DNA of 33,751 bases from Acetobacter okinawensis JCM 25146 (GCF_000613865.1 NZ_BAJU01000028.1:1-33751); one strand, 5' to 3'; shown: positions 1 through 7,513, numbered from the stretch's first letter. Numbers and translations are program-made. The notes: a model not told the origin generated them from the sequence alone.

Positions 1-2
1 CC

Positions 3-959
3 GGCCCGGCCGATGCTGCGCAGGCCGTGCGACGGGGAGGCCAGCCCGGGGTGGTGCGACAGGCGCGCATGACCGAACTGGGCCTGTTGCATCTACTCTG
101 GGAAGAAGCCGGACTGAATAGCTGGACGCGGGGTGTGCACCGTGCTCGCAGACGCTGGTCCTTTGTCCGTGAAGCACTCGATAGGGCTGCTTTACGGATC
201 GTGCCAGCCCGCAACCAGACCTTGTCGGACAGACTGGCCATGATTGGCTATGGCGACGAGGATGGGCCCGCGCTTTTGCGCGAGACCGCGCGGAGCTGCG
301 GTGACACATGGCGGATCCTGTTGCTCGGGATTGTGGACGACATTGCTCTTGTAGACTGGAAGGAAGGTCGACAGTTCTGCTCACTCCGCTTTGATGGCGC
401 TAGCGCTTACGATCTTCGCGTGAGTGCGGCGTCTGTCTGGCATGAGCGCCTCACACGCAGCTATCCGATGGCCATGGCCGCTCTGGCGCGGCCGCGTACC
501 GAACGGACCATCCGGGTCGTGGGGTTGGTGACGGCGACCGTGCGGGTGGGGTTGGATCGGGGTGTTGCGCTGGTGCGCTGTCGTGCGGATGACATTGCGC
601 TCATGGAGGTTGAGCCTGATACGCTCACACCCGTGTCGAGCGCCCATGAGCTGGCGATTGCCCGTGCGCTGGTACACGAGCGCCGGAGCTTTATCCGACC
701 TCTGCGCTTCGATGTCGGGCGTGATGTGGTGCTGCCGGATTTTGTCCTGACGGATACCGAAGATCCGCGCGGCACACCCATGGAGGTGTTCGGGCGGGCG
801 GATGAAGCTTATGCGGCTCGCCGGGCAGAAAAGGCACGCTATTACAACGAGGTCTACGGGCAGGAGAGTTGGTGGAGCTGGGATGCTGTCGCCTCCCCTG
901 GTCGTTGGCCCGTCTTCCCGCCAGCGCTCTCGCGCGTGGGCGGGGAAGAGGATGTGTAA
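3..959 (+). CDS. DUF1173 family plasmid protein, 5' end outside window
   Basis: The frame is open through the left edge, so the true start lies upstream; a GTG at 27 is in frame but has no reason to be the start. The visible part (about 318 residues) carries a segment RMTELGLLHLLWEEAGLN near its beginning and ends with LPDFVLTDT, PMEVFG and WWSWD motifs, which I recognise from the C-terminal half of DUF1173 proteins. These are found mostly on plasmids and integrative elements of Proteobacteria; their function is unknown. No membrane segment or signal peptide is visible. The family assignment rests on remembered motif resemblance. Confidence 0.72.
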   Translation, partial: GPADAAQAVRRGGQPGVVRQARMTELGLLHLLWEEAGLNSWTRGVHRARRRWSFVREALDRAALRIVPARNQTLSDRLAMIGYGDEDGPALLRETARSCGDTWRILLLGIVDDIALVDWKEGRQFCSLRFDGASAYDLRVSAASVWHERLTRSYPMAMAALARPRTERTIRVVGLVTATVRVGLDRGVALVRCRADDIALMEVEPDTLTPVSSAHELAIARALVHERRSFIRPLRFDVGRDVVLPDFVLTDTEDPRGTPMEVFGRADEAYAARRAEKARYYNEVYGQESWWSWDAVASPGRWPVFPPALSRVGGEEDV

Positions 960-1042
960 TGCAGGCCGCTTCACTTCTGCTGGCAGGACGAGACAGGCAG
1001 TTATCCCCAGAATCTGTGGACAGAATGGTGTGCAAGTTGTGA
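959..1042 (+). CDS. possible 27-aa leader ORF between DUF1173 gene and HTH gene
   Basis: An ATG overlaps the DUF1173 stop codon (TAATG), and the frame runs 27 codons to a TGA at 1040-1042. That TGA overlaps the GTG at 1039 that may start the next gene. The double overlap would allow translational coupling along the three frames. The peptide has no recognisable motif and could be chance. It is listed because the arrangement decides the likely start of the downstream HTH protein. Confidence 0.25.
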   Translation: MQAASLLLAGRDRQLSPESVDRMVCKL

Positions 1043-1491
1043 CCGATCTGGACAAACCCGGGGAGCGGCCCGTCCGCCATGCCGATGGCGTGTTGATCGG
1101 TATGGCACTGGTATGGATTGGATGGCCGCTCCAACAGCTGTCGCGGCGCTCAGGCTATGATCGCCATGAGATTACGCGGTGGATGCGCAAAGGCGGGATG
1201 CCTGAGCCGTTCCGGGCGTGGCTGATCGCCTTGCAGGCGGTTCATGTCCGCTATCCCACTCCGCTGGCGCTTAGTGTCCGGCCGGGCGGGAACCGTCCAC
1301 CTTTAGGGAAATGGGAGGTGTTACGGGCTCAGTTGGTGATTGGCTGGTCAGAACGCCAGCTTGCGGAGAAACTCGGAGAGCATCGCACCGCTTTGCGGCG
1401 TCGTCTGGATGGGGGTGAGACACTGGATGCGCGGGAATCCCGGTGGCTGGAATTGTTGGAAGATGGCCATCGGCTTAATCCGCGGCCCTGA
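1039..1491 (+). CDS. tandem helix-turn-helix protein, probable plasmid regulator
   Basis: About 150 residues. The frame is open from 802 but the upstream part overlaps the DUF1173 gene and lacks family-like sequence; GTG 1039 or GTG 1090 are plausible starts, neither with a strong ribosome site. Two segments resemble each other: GWPLQQLSRRSGYDRHEITR followed by RWMRKGG and RAWLIAL, and GWSERQLAEKLGEHRTALRR followed by RLDGGE and SRWLELL. Each looks like a Cro/XRE-type helix-turn-helix followed by a W-L helix, so the protein probably arose by internal duplication and may bind DNA as a pseudo-dimer. A hairpin overlaps the stop codon. The gene lies between DUF1173 and gapR in the same direction. 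Regulator function is inference. Confidence 0.5.
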   Translation: MTDLDKPGERPVRHADGVLIGMALVWIGWPLQQLSRRSGYDRHEITRWMRKGGMPEPFRAWLIALQAVHVRYPTPLALSVRPGGNRPPLGKWEVLRAQLVIGWSERQLAEKLGEHRTALRRRLDGGETLDARESRWLELLEDGHRLNPRP

Positions 1492-1500
1492 TGGGCCGCG
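1481..1500 (+). terminator. GC-rich hairpin at 3' end of HTH gene
   Basis: CGCGGCCC (1481-1488), loop TGAT, GGGCCGCG (1493-1500): a perfect 8-bp stem that includes the stop codon in the loop, followed by TTAACA. The U-run is short, so it may be a weak terminator or an mRNA 3'-end stabiliser before gapR. Confidence 0.45.
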
Positions 1501-1520
1501 TTAACACGAAAGGATAGACC

Positions 1521-1823
1521 ATGCTGGATGGACAGTTTCAAGAAGACAGTGATGAGGACGGCGGTGTGGACACGCGCACGGATGCGGCTGTTGGGGGGAT
1601 TGCGGCAGATCGGCTACGCTCGATTATCGAACGGGTGGAACGACTTGAGGAGGAGCGCAAGGCGCTCGCAGGCGACATCAAGGACATCTTCACCGAGGCG
1701 AAATCGGCTGGCTTCGATGTGAAAGTCATCCGCCAGATCATCCGGCTACGCAAGCTTGAACCGTCTGAAGTGGAGGAACAGGAAACCCTGCTCGATATCT
1801 ATCGGCGTGCATTGGGCATTTAG
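1521..1823 (+). CDS. gapR: GapR/DUF2312 family nucleoid-associated protein
   Basis: 100 residues with an acidic N-terminal extension of about 25 residues followed by a DUF2312 domain. The characteristic stretch runs RLRSIIERVERLEEERKAL, then DIKDIFTEAKSAGFD, then KVIRQIIRLRKL. This helical, coiled-coil-forming family includes Caulobacter GapR, which binds overtwisted AT-rich DNA ahead of replication forks and stimulates topoisomerases. Plasmid copies are common in alphaproteobacteria. The start is chosen from the AAAGG ribosome site just upstream of ATG 1521. It follows the HTH gene by 29 bases and may be cotranscribed. Confidence 0.85.
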   Translation: MLDGQFQEDSDEDGGVDTRTDAAVGGIAADRLRSIIERVERLEEERKALAGDIKDIFTEAKSAGFDVKVIRQIIRLRKLEPSEVEEQETLLDIYRRALGI

Positions 1824-2048
1824 GCCAAACCGCGCAGTACCGGAAACACCCCGATCAGACACGACAGGAAGGAAGACAACACGACAACAAAGCCAAAGGA
1901 AAACACAGATAGGACGTGGCAGCCCGATGGGACGGCTGACACGCCCTTCTGGGGCCGCCGGCATGCCAATCAACCTACGGTCCTTCGCTGCGCTACGGTG
2001 CTGCGTATGATTGGCCTGCCTGTGGCGACCCCTTCCGGTTGCGTATCA

Positions 2049-2066
2049 GCCGCCCCATCGGGCGGC
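2049..2066 (+). promoter_or_regulatory. hairpin in ardC leader
   Basis: GCCGCCC, loop CATC, GGGCGGC: a 7-bp stem ending about seven bases before the AGGAAGGA ribosome site of ardC. The 266 bases between gapR and ardC hold no convincing gene. The hairpin could end upstream transcripts or modulate ardC translation. Confidence 0.35.
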
Positions 2067-2089
2067 GACGTCAGGAAGGAAAAAAACAC

Positions 2090-3014
2090 ATGGCCAGAAA
2101 CAGCACATCCACAGGCAATGATGCCCTCAGCGAACGTCTCGACCTGTATGCCGAGGTGACGCAGACCATTCTTGCCCAGATGGAAAGTGGCGCGCTGCCA
2201 TGGACACGGCCATGGAAGACAACGGGGGCAGCCGGTCTGCCGACAAACGCGCTGACGAAGAACCGGTATTCGGGGATCAACGTCGTTCTGCTGTGGCTTT
2301 CCGGGGCGATAAAGGGCTATTCGAGTAGCCGCTGGATGACCTATCGGCAGGCCGTTCAGGTGGGTGGGCATGTGCGCCGCGGCGAACGTGGAACGATGAT
2401 CGTAAAAGCGTCCACTTATGTCCCCCAGAGTGAGCGTGAGCGCTCCGAGGGGAGTGAGGAAGACCCGCGTGCGGTGCCCTTTTTGAAACGCTACACGGTC
2501 TTCAACCTCGACCAGATAGAAGGAATAGAGCTTCCAGTTCAGGAGGCTTGCGCACCTGTGCTCGCCAATGCAGCACTGGACGCATTTGTTGCGGCGACTG
2601 GTGCGGATATGCGTTTTGGGGGCGATGAAGCTATTACGTTCCCTCACGTGATTACATCCAGTGCCCGGAGCCGCAGGCGTTCGAAAACGCCTTTGATCTG
2701 TTCCGGGTCCAGTCTCATGAGCTGCGCATTGGACAGGTGCGTCTCACCGTCTGGACAGGACCTTTGGCCAGCGTTTTGGCGATGCTGCCTACCAGATGGA
2801 GGAACTCGTGGCCGAACTGGCAGCGGCACAGATATGTGCTGTGAAAGGTGTGCCGCCGACCACGCGCCATGCGGCGTATCTTCAGAGCTGGATCAAAATC
2901 ATGAAGGCGGACAAGCGGGCTATTTTCACAGCCGCGCGTCACGCATCGACGGCTGTGGAGTTTTTGCTGGCCGCAGCGCAAGCATCGCCGGTGGACATGC
3001 GGCTTGCCGCCTGA
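2090..3014 (+). pseudogene. ardC: ArdC antirestriction protein, two frame breaks
   Basis: The N-terminal ~180 residues are a clear ArdC N-domain (DUF1738): LYAEVTQTILAQMESGALPW near the start, RYSGIN, then RWMTYRQA. Such domains bind single-stranded DNA. The C-terminal metallopeptidase domain is present but in other frames: the frame moves by one base near 2631 and again near 2726, after which HWTG, RFGDAAYQMEELVAELAAA and KRAIFTAA follow. Restoring one base at each point gives a HELRH zinc-protease motif and a 308-residue product, the normal ArdC length. ATG 2090 has a strong AGGAAGGA site. ArdC protects incoming plasmid DNA from restriction during conjugation. The breaks may be sequencing errors: a lost T in TTAT and a lost C in CGCCAT would explain them. 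Confidence 0.85.
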
Positions 3015-3379
3015 CGGCGGCGACGCCACAGCCGCAGCGCCATCGCGCCCTGGGCAATGACGCCGCTAACTCCGTGAAAGAGCTGGTTGATGATCTGGCT
3101 CTTGCGGGCAATGCCATCGAGTAGCTGCCCGCTGCTCTGATGAGCAAGCCAATAGAGGGCAGGCAGGCTCAGGCGCGGCGTGTTGGCGACAACCATCAGA
3201 CTGGCCTGAAGGCCGATGCCGAGGATGCCGTAAAGCACGAGCAGGCTCAGCCCGAAAACGCATACCCCATACCAGCAGAGTGAAACGGCAGAGCGGGAAC
3301 GGGCAACAAAGGTGCGCAGGAAAAGCATCAGTAAAAACCATAGCAGAAAAGAACAGGTGAACAGGCTGGCACAAAGCAT
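2939..3379 (-). CDS. small membrane protein, unrecognised
   Basis: 146 residues from ATG 3379, which is preceded by GAGG at a good distance; a second ATG at 3394 is in frame. Two hydrophobic stretches follow one another: FLLWFLLMLFL near residue 10-20 and FGLSLLVLYGILGIGLQASL near 40-60. The C-terminal part is arginine-rich, suggesting two membrane helices and a cytoplasmic tail. I do not recognise a family. The last 76 bases overlap the end of ardC on the opposite strand. A long inverted repeat lies between this gene and the divergent one at 3497. It could be a chance reading, but the ribosome site and hydrophobic layout favour a gene. Confidence 0.45.
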   Translation of the reverse strand: MLCASLFTCSFLLWFLLMLFLRTFVARSRSAVSLCWYGVCVFGLSLLVLYGILGIGLQASLMVVANTPRLSLPALYWLAHQSSGQLLDGIARKSQIINQLFHGVSGVIAQGAMALRLWRRRRQAASRMSTGDACAAASKNSTAVDA

Positions 3380-3390
3380 TGTGACGCCTC

Positions 3391-3465
3391 GCATGGGATC
3401 GGGGCGGCCGCAACGGTCGCAGGCTCGCGCTTCGCGCGTCCGTTGCCCCCGTCCCGATCCCATGC
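3391..3465. repeat. long inverted repeat between divergent genes
   Basis: The arms 3391-3416 and 3440-3465 pair along about 26 bp with a few mismatches (outer GCATGGGATCGGG against CCCGATCCCATGC, inner GCAACGG against CCGTTGC). The 23-base loop contains a smaller CGCGC/GCGCG hairpin. It sits between the minus-strand membrane gene and the plus-strand gene at 3497, so it may be an operator, a cruciform or an attenuating leader for either. The inner end of one arm overlaps the alternative start at 3394. Confidence 0.6.
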
Positions 3466-3496
3466 AGCGGCAGAGGGATGAAGGAGAAAGATAACA

Positions 3497-3853
3497 ATGC
3501 ACAAACAGATCGCCGTCACTCCACTGTGGAGAGGTACTCCCTCAAACATGCCCGCTGATGTGCTGGCAAGGGGCCAACAGGCTGCCCTGATCTCGGTGTC
3601 GATTGCCCCGTGCGACAGGGTCTGGAGCGCGCGTGAGCGTCTGGCCGACGAGTTGGTGCGTGTCTGCTATGGGAGCGACATGCCCGAGTGCAATCGCACA
3701 GCACTGGCTTGCATGATGCGTACTTTGGTTGAACAGGCGGTTCCCGGCCTACCGAGCCAGCATGTGCAGCGCAATGCCCCGCCCCCGCCGCTGGATGATG
3801 GGGAATGGTATCGTCATTGGTTTGCCGTTACCCGCAGGGAGGGCAGCGTATGA
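3497..3853 (+). CDS. hypothetical protein, 118 aa, coupled to next gene
   Basis: ATG 3497 follows a GAAGGAGA ribosome site. The product is soluble-looking with an Arg-rich middle (SARERLADELVRVCYGSD), and a PPPPLDDGEWYRHWF segment near the C-terminus. I do not recognise the family. Its TGA overlaps the next start (GTATGA at 3849-3853), so the two are almost certainly translated together. Confidence 0.65.
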   Translation: MHKQIAVTPLWRGTPSNMPADVLARGQQAALISVSIAPCDRVWSARERLADELVRVCYGSDMPECNRTALACMMRTLVEQAVPGLPSQHVQRNAPPPPLDDGEWYRHWFAVTRREGSV

Positions 3854-4659
3854 GCGACATGGGGCTACCTGATGTGCGCGTACAAGTGCGTGGGCCTGCG
3901 CGCGATCGTGCGGCATTACGGGACTGGTTACGTGCGGCATGTCGCGATACGGGCGTCTGCCCGCCCCCGGTCTTTGGGATACACACCTCCCGAAAGCTGC
4001 TGTCCTTCGAACTGGAGCCTATGCACAAGAGTTTCCATGTACCGCTGATGACCCGCCTGACGCGCCGGTATCCCCGGCTGGTGCATACCCTGACATGGGA
4101 CAATCCTGATGACACCTCGCGCTATGCGAGAACGGGCCTTGATATCTGGCAGGCTGGTCGTGTGCACAGGAGCGGGTATTTCGCTGCTCTGCTGAGTGTA
4201 ACACGGCCCCGGCCGGGGCGCAGGACAGCCCGTGTCATGCTGTTTGAATCGGATACCAGCATCGCCAATATACGGCCCTTTGCCCGGGTGGGTGCGGGAT
4301 TTCGCGGCATCCTGCCCGGTTCGCACGACATTGGCCCGTGGCGCGTTCTGGAGGCGTGGGTGCCGGAGCGGCCAAACACTCTGTACGATCCTGCCCGCAA
4401 TATCGTGCTCCATACCGTCTCTACGCTGGTGACGGTTATGAGCGACATTACCGCGTATGGCCGGATCGGAGCGAAGGAGTGGCTCGATGTGGATCAGCTG
4501 TCTCGGCGTTTTCCGGAACTGGCTGGTTGGTGCGAGAAATGGCGGGCCTATGAGGCGGATGCTGAGGCCCAGGCGCGTGAAGCGGCCGCGCGTTACGATC
4601 GCTACGCGCGGCGCATGAAAGTGCTTTATGGCCCGGACTGGGACGCAATTCTGTTCTGA
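3850..4659 (+). CDS. hypothetical plasmid protein, 269 aa
   Basis: ATG 3850 is chosen over upstream in-frame codons because GGAGGG lies eight bases before it and it overlaps the preceding stop by four bases. The protein is rich in Arg, Trp and Pro, with segments RRYPRLVHTLTWDNPDDTSR, ARVMLFESDTSIANI and GPWRVLEAWVPERPNTLY, then an Ala/Arg-rich probably helical C-terminus ending LYGPDWDAILF. No signal peptide or membrane helix is visible and no family is recognised. It probably acts with the 118-aa product encoded just upstream. Confidence 0.68.
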   Translation: MSDMGLPDVRVQVRGPARDRAALRDWLRAACRDTGVCPPPVFGIHTSRKLLSFELEPMHKSFHVPLMTRLTRRYPRLVHTLTWDNPDDTSRYARTGLDIWQAGRVHRSGYFAALLSVTRPRPGRRTARVMLFESDTSIANIRPFARVGAGFRGILPGSHDIGPWRVLEAWVPERPNTLYDPARNIVLHTVSTLVTVMSDITAYGRIGAKEWLDVDQLSRRFPELAGWCEKWRAYEADAEAQAREAAARYDRYARRMKVLYGPDWDAILF

Positions 4660-4958
4660 TGCTTTTTTGCATGCCCGGACGACACGCGCTGAGGTGTGTG
4701 AGGCCGTGCAACGCTGTTACGGGCTTTGGCCCGTTCAGCATTGCACGGCTCACAGGCGATGCCTTTGCGACAGGCCGTAACGCTTGGCATTTCGATCCAG
4801 CGGCTTTCCCACTCGCAACGCGGGCAGGTGAAAAGTGCGACCATGCGCATACCCGGCTGGTAAACACAGCCGTGATCGCCGCAATCGGTCAGGTGCGCGA
4901 GGATGCGCGGCGCACTGCGTGGCCGCTTCCATCCGAACAGGTCGCCCTGTCGTGCCAT
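4626..4958 (-). CDS. small Cys-rich, probable zinc-ribbon protein
   Basis: 110 residues. The start MARQGDLFGWKRPRSAPRI is followed by HLTDCGDHGC, CPRCEWESRWIEM and KGIACEPCN, so paired CxxC-type motifs could form a zinc ribbon. The C-terminal tail is basic. It is convergent with the 269-aa gene, overlapping its end by 34 bases. The opposite-strand reading at 4659-5129 lacks such motifs and is taken as a shadow. Function unknown; DNA or RNA binding is only a guess. Confidence 0.5.
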   Translation of the reverse strand: MARQGDLFGWKRPRSAPRILAHLTDCGDHGCVYQPGMRMVALFTCPRCEWESRWIEMPSVTACRKGIACEPCNAERAKARNSVARPHTPQRVSSGHAKKHQNRIASQSGP

Positions 4959-5031
4959 GTCTGGCTCCTGTGTTTGGGAAAGGTCGGGGGCGGTTTGCCG
5001 GTTGGCCAGAGGACACCGGTAACGGCTGGGG

Positions 5032-5448
5032 TCAGTTCGTGGTGTGGGACTGCATTTCTCTGGCGGTTATTGTGGCACATACCCCGGACTCAGTGCCCCC
5101 TCTTTTGCACAGCCAATACAAACCAATGAAGGAAAAAACGTTCTGCGCAGTCATATGGGACGCAATGATATTGGCGATGTCGTAGAAACGCTCCGCGTGT
5201 GTGCCATGGCAGAAAATGTAGTCGCCCATGAACAGGATGGATAAGGCGCAGAAATTCACGAACAGGAAGATGAAAAACGCCTTGAGACATATTTCGACCA
5301 GTTCGAACGAGAAATAGACCAATCCCCGTGCCAGTCTGGGAATGACTTCCTGAACCAGTGAAGAGAGAATGTCCCGGATAAAGACCCGCTGGGGAGGCTG
5401 ATGAGGGTTTTCCTGAGGTGTGGAAATGGTTTCTGGCGTTGGCGTCAT
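5032..5448 (-). CDS. membrane protein, 138 aa, unrecognised
   Basis: The frame extends further upstream, but the sequence before ATG 5448 is Arg/Gly-rich shadow reading of the palindrome region. From MTPTPETIS the product has a Pro-rich soluble N-terminus of about 30 residues, then ICLKAFFIFLFVNFCALSIL, a strong membrane helix, and a weaker one at VFSFIGLYWLCKRG. The gene is transcribed away from the first large repeat. No family is recognised. Confidence 0.55.
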   Translation of the reverse strand: MTPTPETISTPQENPHQPPQRVFIRDILSSLVQEVIPRLARGLVYFSFELVEICLKAFFIFLFVNFCALSILFMGDYIFCHGTHAERFYDIANIIASHMTAQNVFSFIGLYWLCKRGGTESGVCATITAREMQSHTTN

Positions 5449-5572
5449 GGTCTCTGCTTTCTGTTTGGCGAGGGCAGTTCCGCTCGCTCTTTGCAGTATG
5501 ACGCAACCGGTTGTGACGCCTGTCGGGCGGGCTCTGTCCGGGTATGGAGCACCGTGTCCCCCCGCGTGCTGC

Positions 5573-5666
5573 CCACAACTCCACAGGCACCTCCCAAGGG
5601 CCGCGCGCCACCAGACTCTTGGCGGTCGTGTCACACGGCCCTCGGGTCCCTCCTGTGGATTTGTGG
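5573..5666. repeat. palindrome IR1, copy A
   Basis: The outer arms CCACAACTCCACAGG and CCTGTGGATTTGTGG and the inner arms around AGGGCCGCGCG / CACACGGCCCT flank a loop containing CCAGACTCTTGGCGG. It is one of three copies in the window. The inner stem of this copy has mismatches that are absent in copies B and C. Confidence 0.8.
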
Positions 5667-5684
5667 ACAGTCATGACCTTGTGC

Positions 5685-5768
5685 CTGCACCAGTGCGCAA
5701 GGCCGGCGGTTTCACCAGACGCCTTCGGCGGCCTACGGCTGGCGCGTCACACGCGCCCTCTGGTGCAG
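5685..5768. repeat. second palindrome of repeat module, copy 1
   Basis: Bounded by CTGCACCAG and CTGGTGCAG, with internal CACCAGA/TCTGGTG and GGCGCG/CGCGCC pairings that suggest alternative folds. It is repeated at 7773-7856. Confidence 0.6.
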
Positions 5769-6114
5769 CCAGTCCCTTGTGCCGGGGAGGTGGCCTTTTT
5801 GCTCAGGAGGCAAGGAGTGGGGTGGGGCGACCATGCCTCTTGCCCACCGTTCCGTGTAGCGGGGTGCAAGGGTGCGTGATGTATGAAAGGACAAGAAATG
5901 TAATAACGAAACAACCTTCACCAATTTTTTCTTGTTGGAAATGTGCGGAAACAAATACAGAAATATAACGCGCAATATTGTTTCATTTATTTGTGTAAAA
6001 AATACTGAAAAAACACGCATTTGTCGCAGTTTTCTGCGCTTTTTCTCTTGCTATGTTTGTCGGGATGTACTAATCTTTACTTGTTGAGAGGGAATAGGCC
6101 CGATCAACAAAACG

Positions 6115-6145
6115 CCCCGGTCGGTGCTGTAACACCAAACCGGGG
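6115..6145 (+). promoter_or_regulatory. 5' leader hairpin before the 225-aa gene
   Basis: CCCCGGT (6115-6121) pairs with ACCGGGG (6139-6145), with an inner GGTG/CACC stem, 27 bases before the start codon. It has no U-run, so it is more likely a translational or stability element than a terminator. Its counterpart at 8203-8231 is conserved. Confidence 0.55.
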
Positions 6146-6172
6146 CTAGCCAGAACAGAAAGCGAGATTTTC

Positions 6173-6850
6173 ATGTCCGACGTAAAGAACACTGTAAGCA
6201 AGGCGAACTCCCCCCGCAAGGGTGATGCCGCCGGTTCCGTCTCTCCCGCCCGCGCCCGTCAGTTCCACGAAACGGAACAGCGCATGAAAGCGCAGCGGTC
6301 TCCTTCTTTGGCTAATGTGGAGCTTCTGGCCCCCTCAGACGACCAGATTGCTCTTATCAGCGCACGTTTCGGTCTGGACGTTGCAGACGTTGACGAAATG
6401 ATCGGCCTCGGCCTGAGCACCGTTCGGGATCAGTATGAGGCGTTACGGCCCGTTCTGGTCATGTCTTTTAACGGCGAAGATGATTTTAAGGCGATCAAGA
6501 TACATCTTGACCGTATCGTAGATGCGCTTGTGCGCTCGGCTCATGGTGCGGCGAATTACTACGAAACCCGCCGCCAGCTTGCAAAAGACGCAAAGGATAA
6601 ATGGGCGAACGAACACCGCGACGACGACCGCATGGGCATCGACGGACAGGATAACTACACAGGCCGCTTGCGCCGGGCCGCAGCCGAACATGCAGTGAAG
6701 GCATACGCTCTGTACCATATCGCCAGCGGAGCCTGCACGGCTTATGCCGAAGTCATGGGCGAAGAATGGCAGCCCTACCAGTCCCGTGCGAATAACCGCA
6801 CAGTGTCACAGGAAGCCGCCGCCGCTCTAGACGAGGCGCTTGGTATCTGA
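6173..6850 (+). CDS. hypothetical protein of the repeat-flanked cassette, 225 aa
   Basis: A soluble, charged protein. The N-terminal ~60 residues are low-complexity and basic (SPRKGDAAGSVSPARARQF), followed by SDDQIALISARFGLDVADVD and a mainly helical region with ANYYETRRQLAKDAKDKWAN and AAAEHAVKAYALYHIASGAC. I do not recognise a family. It starts with MSDV, as does the gene after the second repeat copy, because the repeat runs into both coding regions. A terminator hairpin follows at once. Confidence 0.7.
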   Translation: MSDVKNTVSKANSPRKGDAAGSVSPARARQFHETEQRMKAQRSPSLANVELLAPSDDQIALISARFGLDVADVDEMIGLGLSTVRDQYEALRPVLVMSFNGEDDFKAIKIHLDRIVDALVRSAHGAANYYETRRQLAKDAKDKWANEHRDDDRMGIDGQDNYTGRLRRAAAEHAVKAYALYHIASGACTAYAEVMGEEWQPYQSRANNRTVSQEAAAALDEALGI

Positions 6851-6858
6851 ACAACAAA

Positions 6859-6882
6859 CAGCCGGGCCTTTTGGCCCGGCTG
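6859..6882 (+). terminator. terminator after the 225-aa gene
   Basis: CAGCCGGGCC, loop TTTT, GGCCCGGCTG: a perfect 10-bp stem nine bases after the stop codon. The following sequence is only moderately T-rich. Confidence 0.65.
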
Positions 6883-6909
6883 ACTTCAATTTCCGGAGCG
6901 GTGTTAGAA

Positions 6910-7164
6910 ATGCTAGGTATCCCGGCAAAGCCCCCACAGAATGAGATACAGCTCACAGAGCGGCTCAAATTGGCGGCGTCTGCCTGCCAGAATCTTGCGC
7001 TTACGTTGGTGGGCCTGTCGCTTATTTCTCCATTCTTCGCGGCAGGTGGGTGGTCATGGCGTAAGTTGCCCGCAGTTATGGTTGCCGCAATTTTGGAACG
7101 TGCAGCTTTTGAGTTTTTGAGTTATATTCCTGCTAAGGAAACCTCAAAGGAGGATAAGCAATGA
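6910..7164 (+). CDS. small membrane protein, 84 aa
   Basis: ATG 6910 (MLGIPAKPPQ) is preceded by GGAGCGG at a long spacing; GTG 6901 is an alternative. The protein has two hydrophobic stretches: LALTLVGLSLISPFFAAGGW and LPAVMVAAILERAAFEFLSY. The tail is charged (KETSKEDKQ). The stop overlaps the next start as CAATGA, so it is coupled to a 41-aa membrane peptide. A two-gene membrane unit inside the repeat-bracketed cassette; holin-like or toxin-like roles are possible but unsupported. Confidence 0.6.
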   Translation: MLGIPAKPPQNEIQLTERLKLAASACQNLALTLVGLSLISPFFAAGGWSWRKLPAVMVAAILERAAFEFLSYIPAKETSKEDKQ

Positions 7165-7286
7165 CAAACGCCTTCCTGACTAACACAGTCATGGTGCTCG
7201 GTGTGTTTGCTGTTACCTTTGCCGCGAGCGGGTGGCTTGCACGGCGGCTGTTGCCAGCCCGCCAGTCTTCTGAACACAAGAGGTAG
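7161..7286 (+). CDS. 41-aa single-span membrane peptide
   Basis: ATG 7161 lies seven bases after a consensus AAAGGAGG ribosome site and overlaps the previous stop by four bases. The peptide has one hydrophobic segment, NTVMVLGVFAVTFAASGWLA, followed by the basic RRLLPARQSSEHKR. The strong ribosome site makes it more credible than most ORFs of this size. It is followed by a terminator. No family is recognised. Confidence 0.55.
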   Translation: MTNAFLTNTVMVLGVFAVTFAASGWLARRLLPARQSSEHKR

Positions 7287-7311
7287 TTGGTAAACTATCA
7301 TCGGGAAATCG

Positions 7312-7335
7312 CACGGCGGGCATAAGCCCGCCGTG
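7312..7335 (+). terminator. terminator of the two-gene membrane unit
   Basis: CACGGCGGGC, loop ATAA, GCCCGCCGTG: a perfect 10-bp stem 25 bases after the stop, followed by ATGCATTTTGG. Confidence 0.6.
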
Positions 7336-7407
7336 ATGCATTTTGGTCTTCATTCCTGATTTTGTTGCGTTCCGGCCTGTAAAAAGGGCCGTATCGTTGT
7401 CCCGGCG

Positions 7408-7513
7408 GGCTATCCACAACTCCACAGGCACCTCCCGAGGGCCGCGCGCCACCAGACTCTTGGCGGTCGTGTCGCGCGGCCCTCGGGTCCCTCCTGTGGA
7501 TTTGTGGATAGCC
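7408..7513. repeat. palindrome IR1, copy B (stands alone)
   Basis: The most complete copy: GGCTATCCACAACTCCACAGG at the left and CCTGTGGATTTGTGGATAGCC at the right, inner stem AGGGCCGCGCG/CGCGCGGCCCT, and loop with CCAGACTCTTGGCGG. Unlike copies A and C it is not followed by the rest of the repeat module, so the palindrome is a separable unit. The 360 bases between the 41-aa gene and the second large repeat hold nothing else I can support. Confidence 0.75.

Larger units (their letters stand above)
5556..6182 (+). repeat. large direct repeat, copy 1 (structured leader module)
   Basis: About 625 bp, closely matching 7646-8269 from TCCCCGCGTGCTGCC to the first codons ATGTCCGACG of the downstream gene. 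In order: a 94-bp palindrome, a second palindrome bounded by CTGCACCAG/CTGGTGCAG, a GC-rich stretch with GGCAAG/CTTGCC pairs, an AT-rich stretch (about 5885-6060) and a leader hairpin. It fills the gap between the genes at 5448 and 6173. No ORF in it is shared by the two copies in a convincing way. Confidence 0.85.

Noticed and set aside
381-1134. Long minus-strand frames (224 and 147 aa) opposite the DUF1173 and HTH genes
   Set aside because: Composition is Arg/Pro/His-rich as expected from antisense reading; no motif or ribosome site.
5090-5968. Plus- and minus-strand ORFs crossing the first large repeat
   Set aside because: They run through palindromes and are not preserved as matching proteins in the second repeat copy, so the repeat is treated as non-coding.
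5885-6060. Plasmid replication origin (AT-rich stretch beside DnaA-box-like palindromes)
   Set aside because: Not excluded, but there is no replication initiator gene nearby and no iterons; the same stretch is duplicated, so it is reported as part of the module only.
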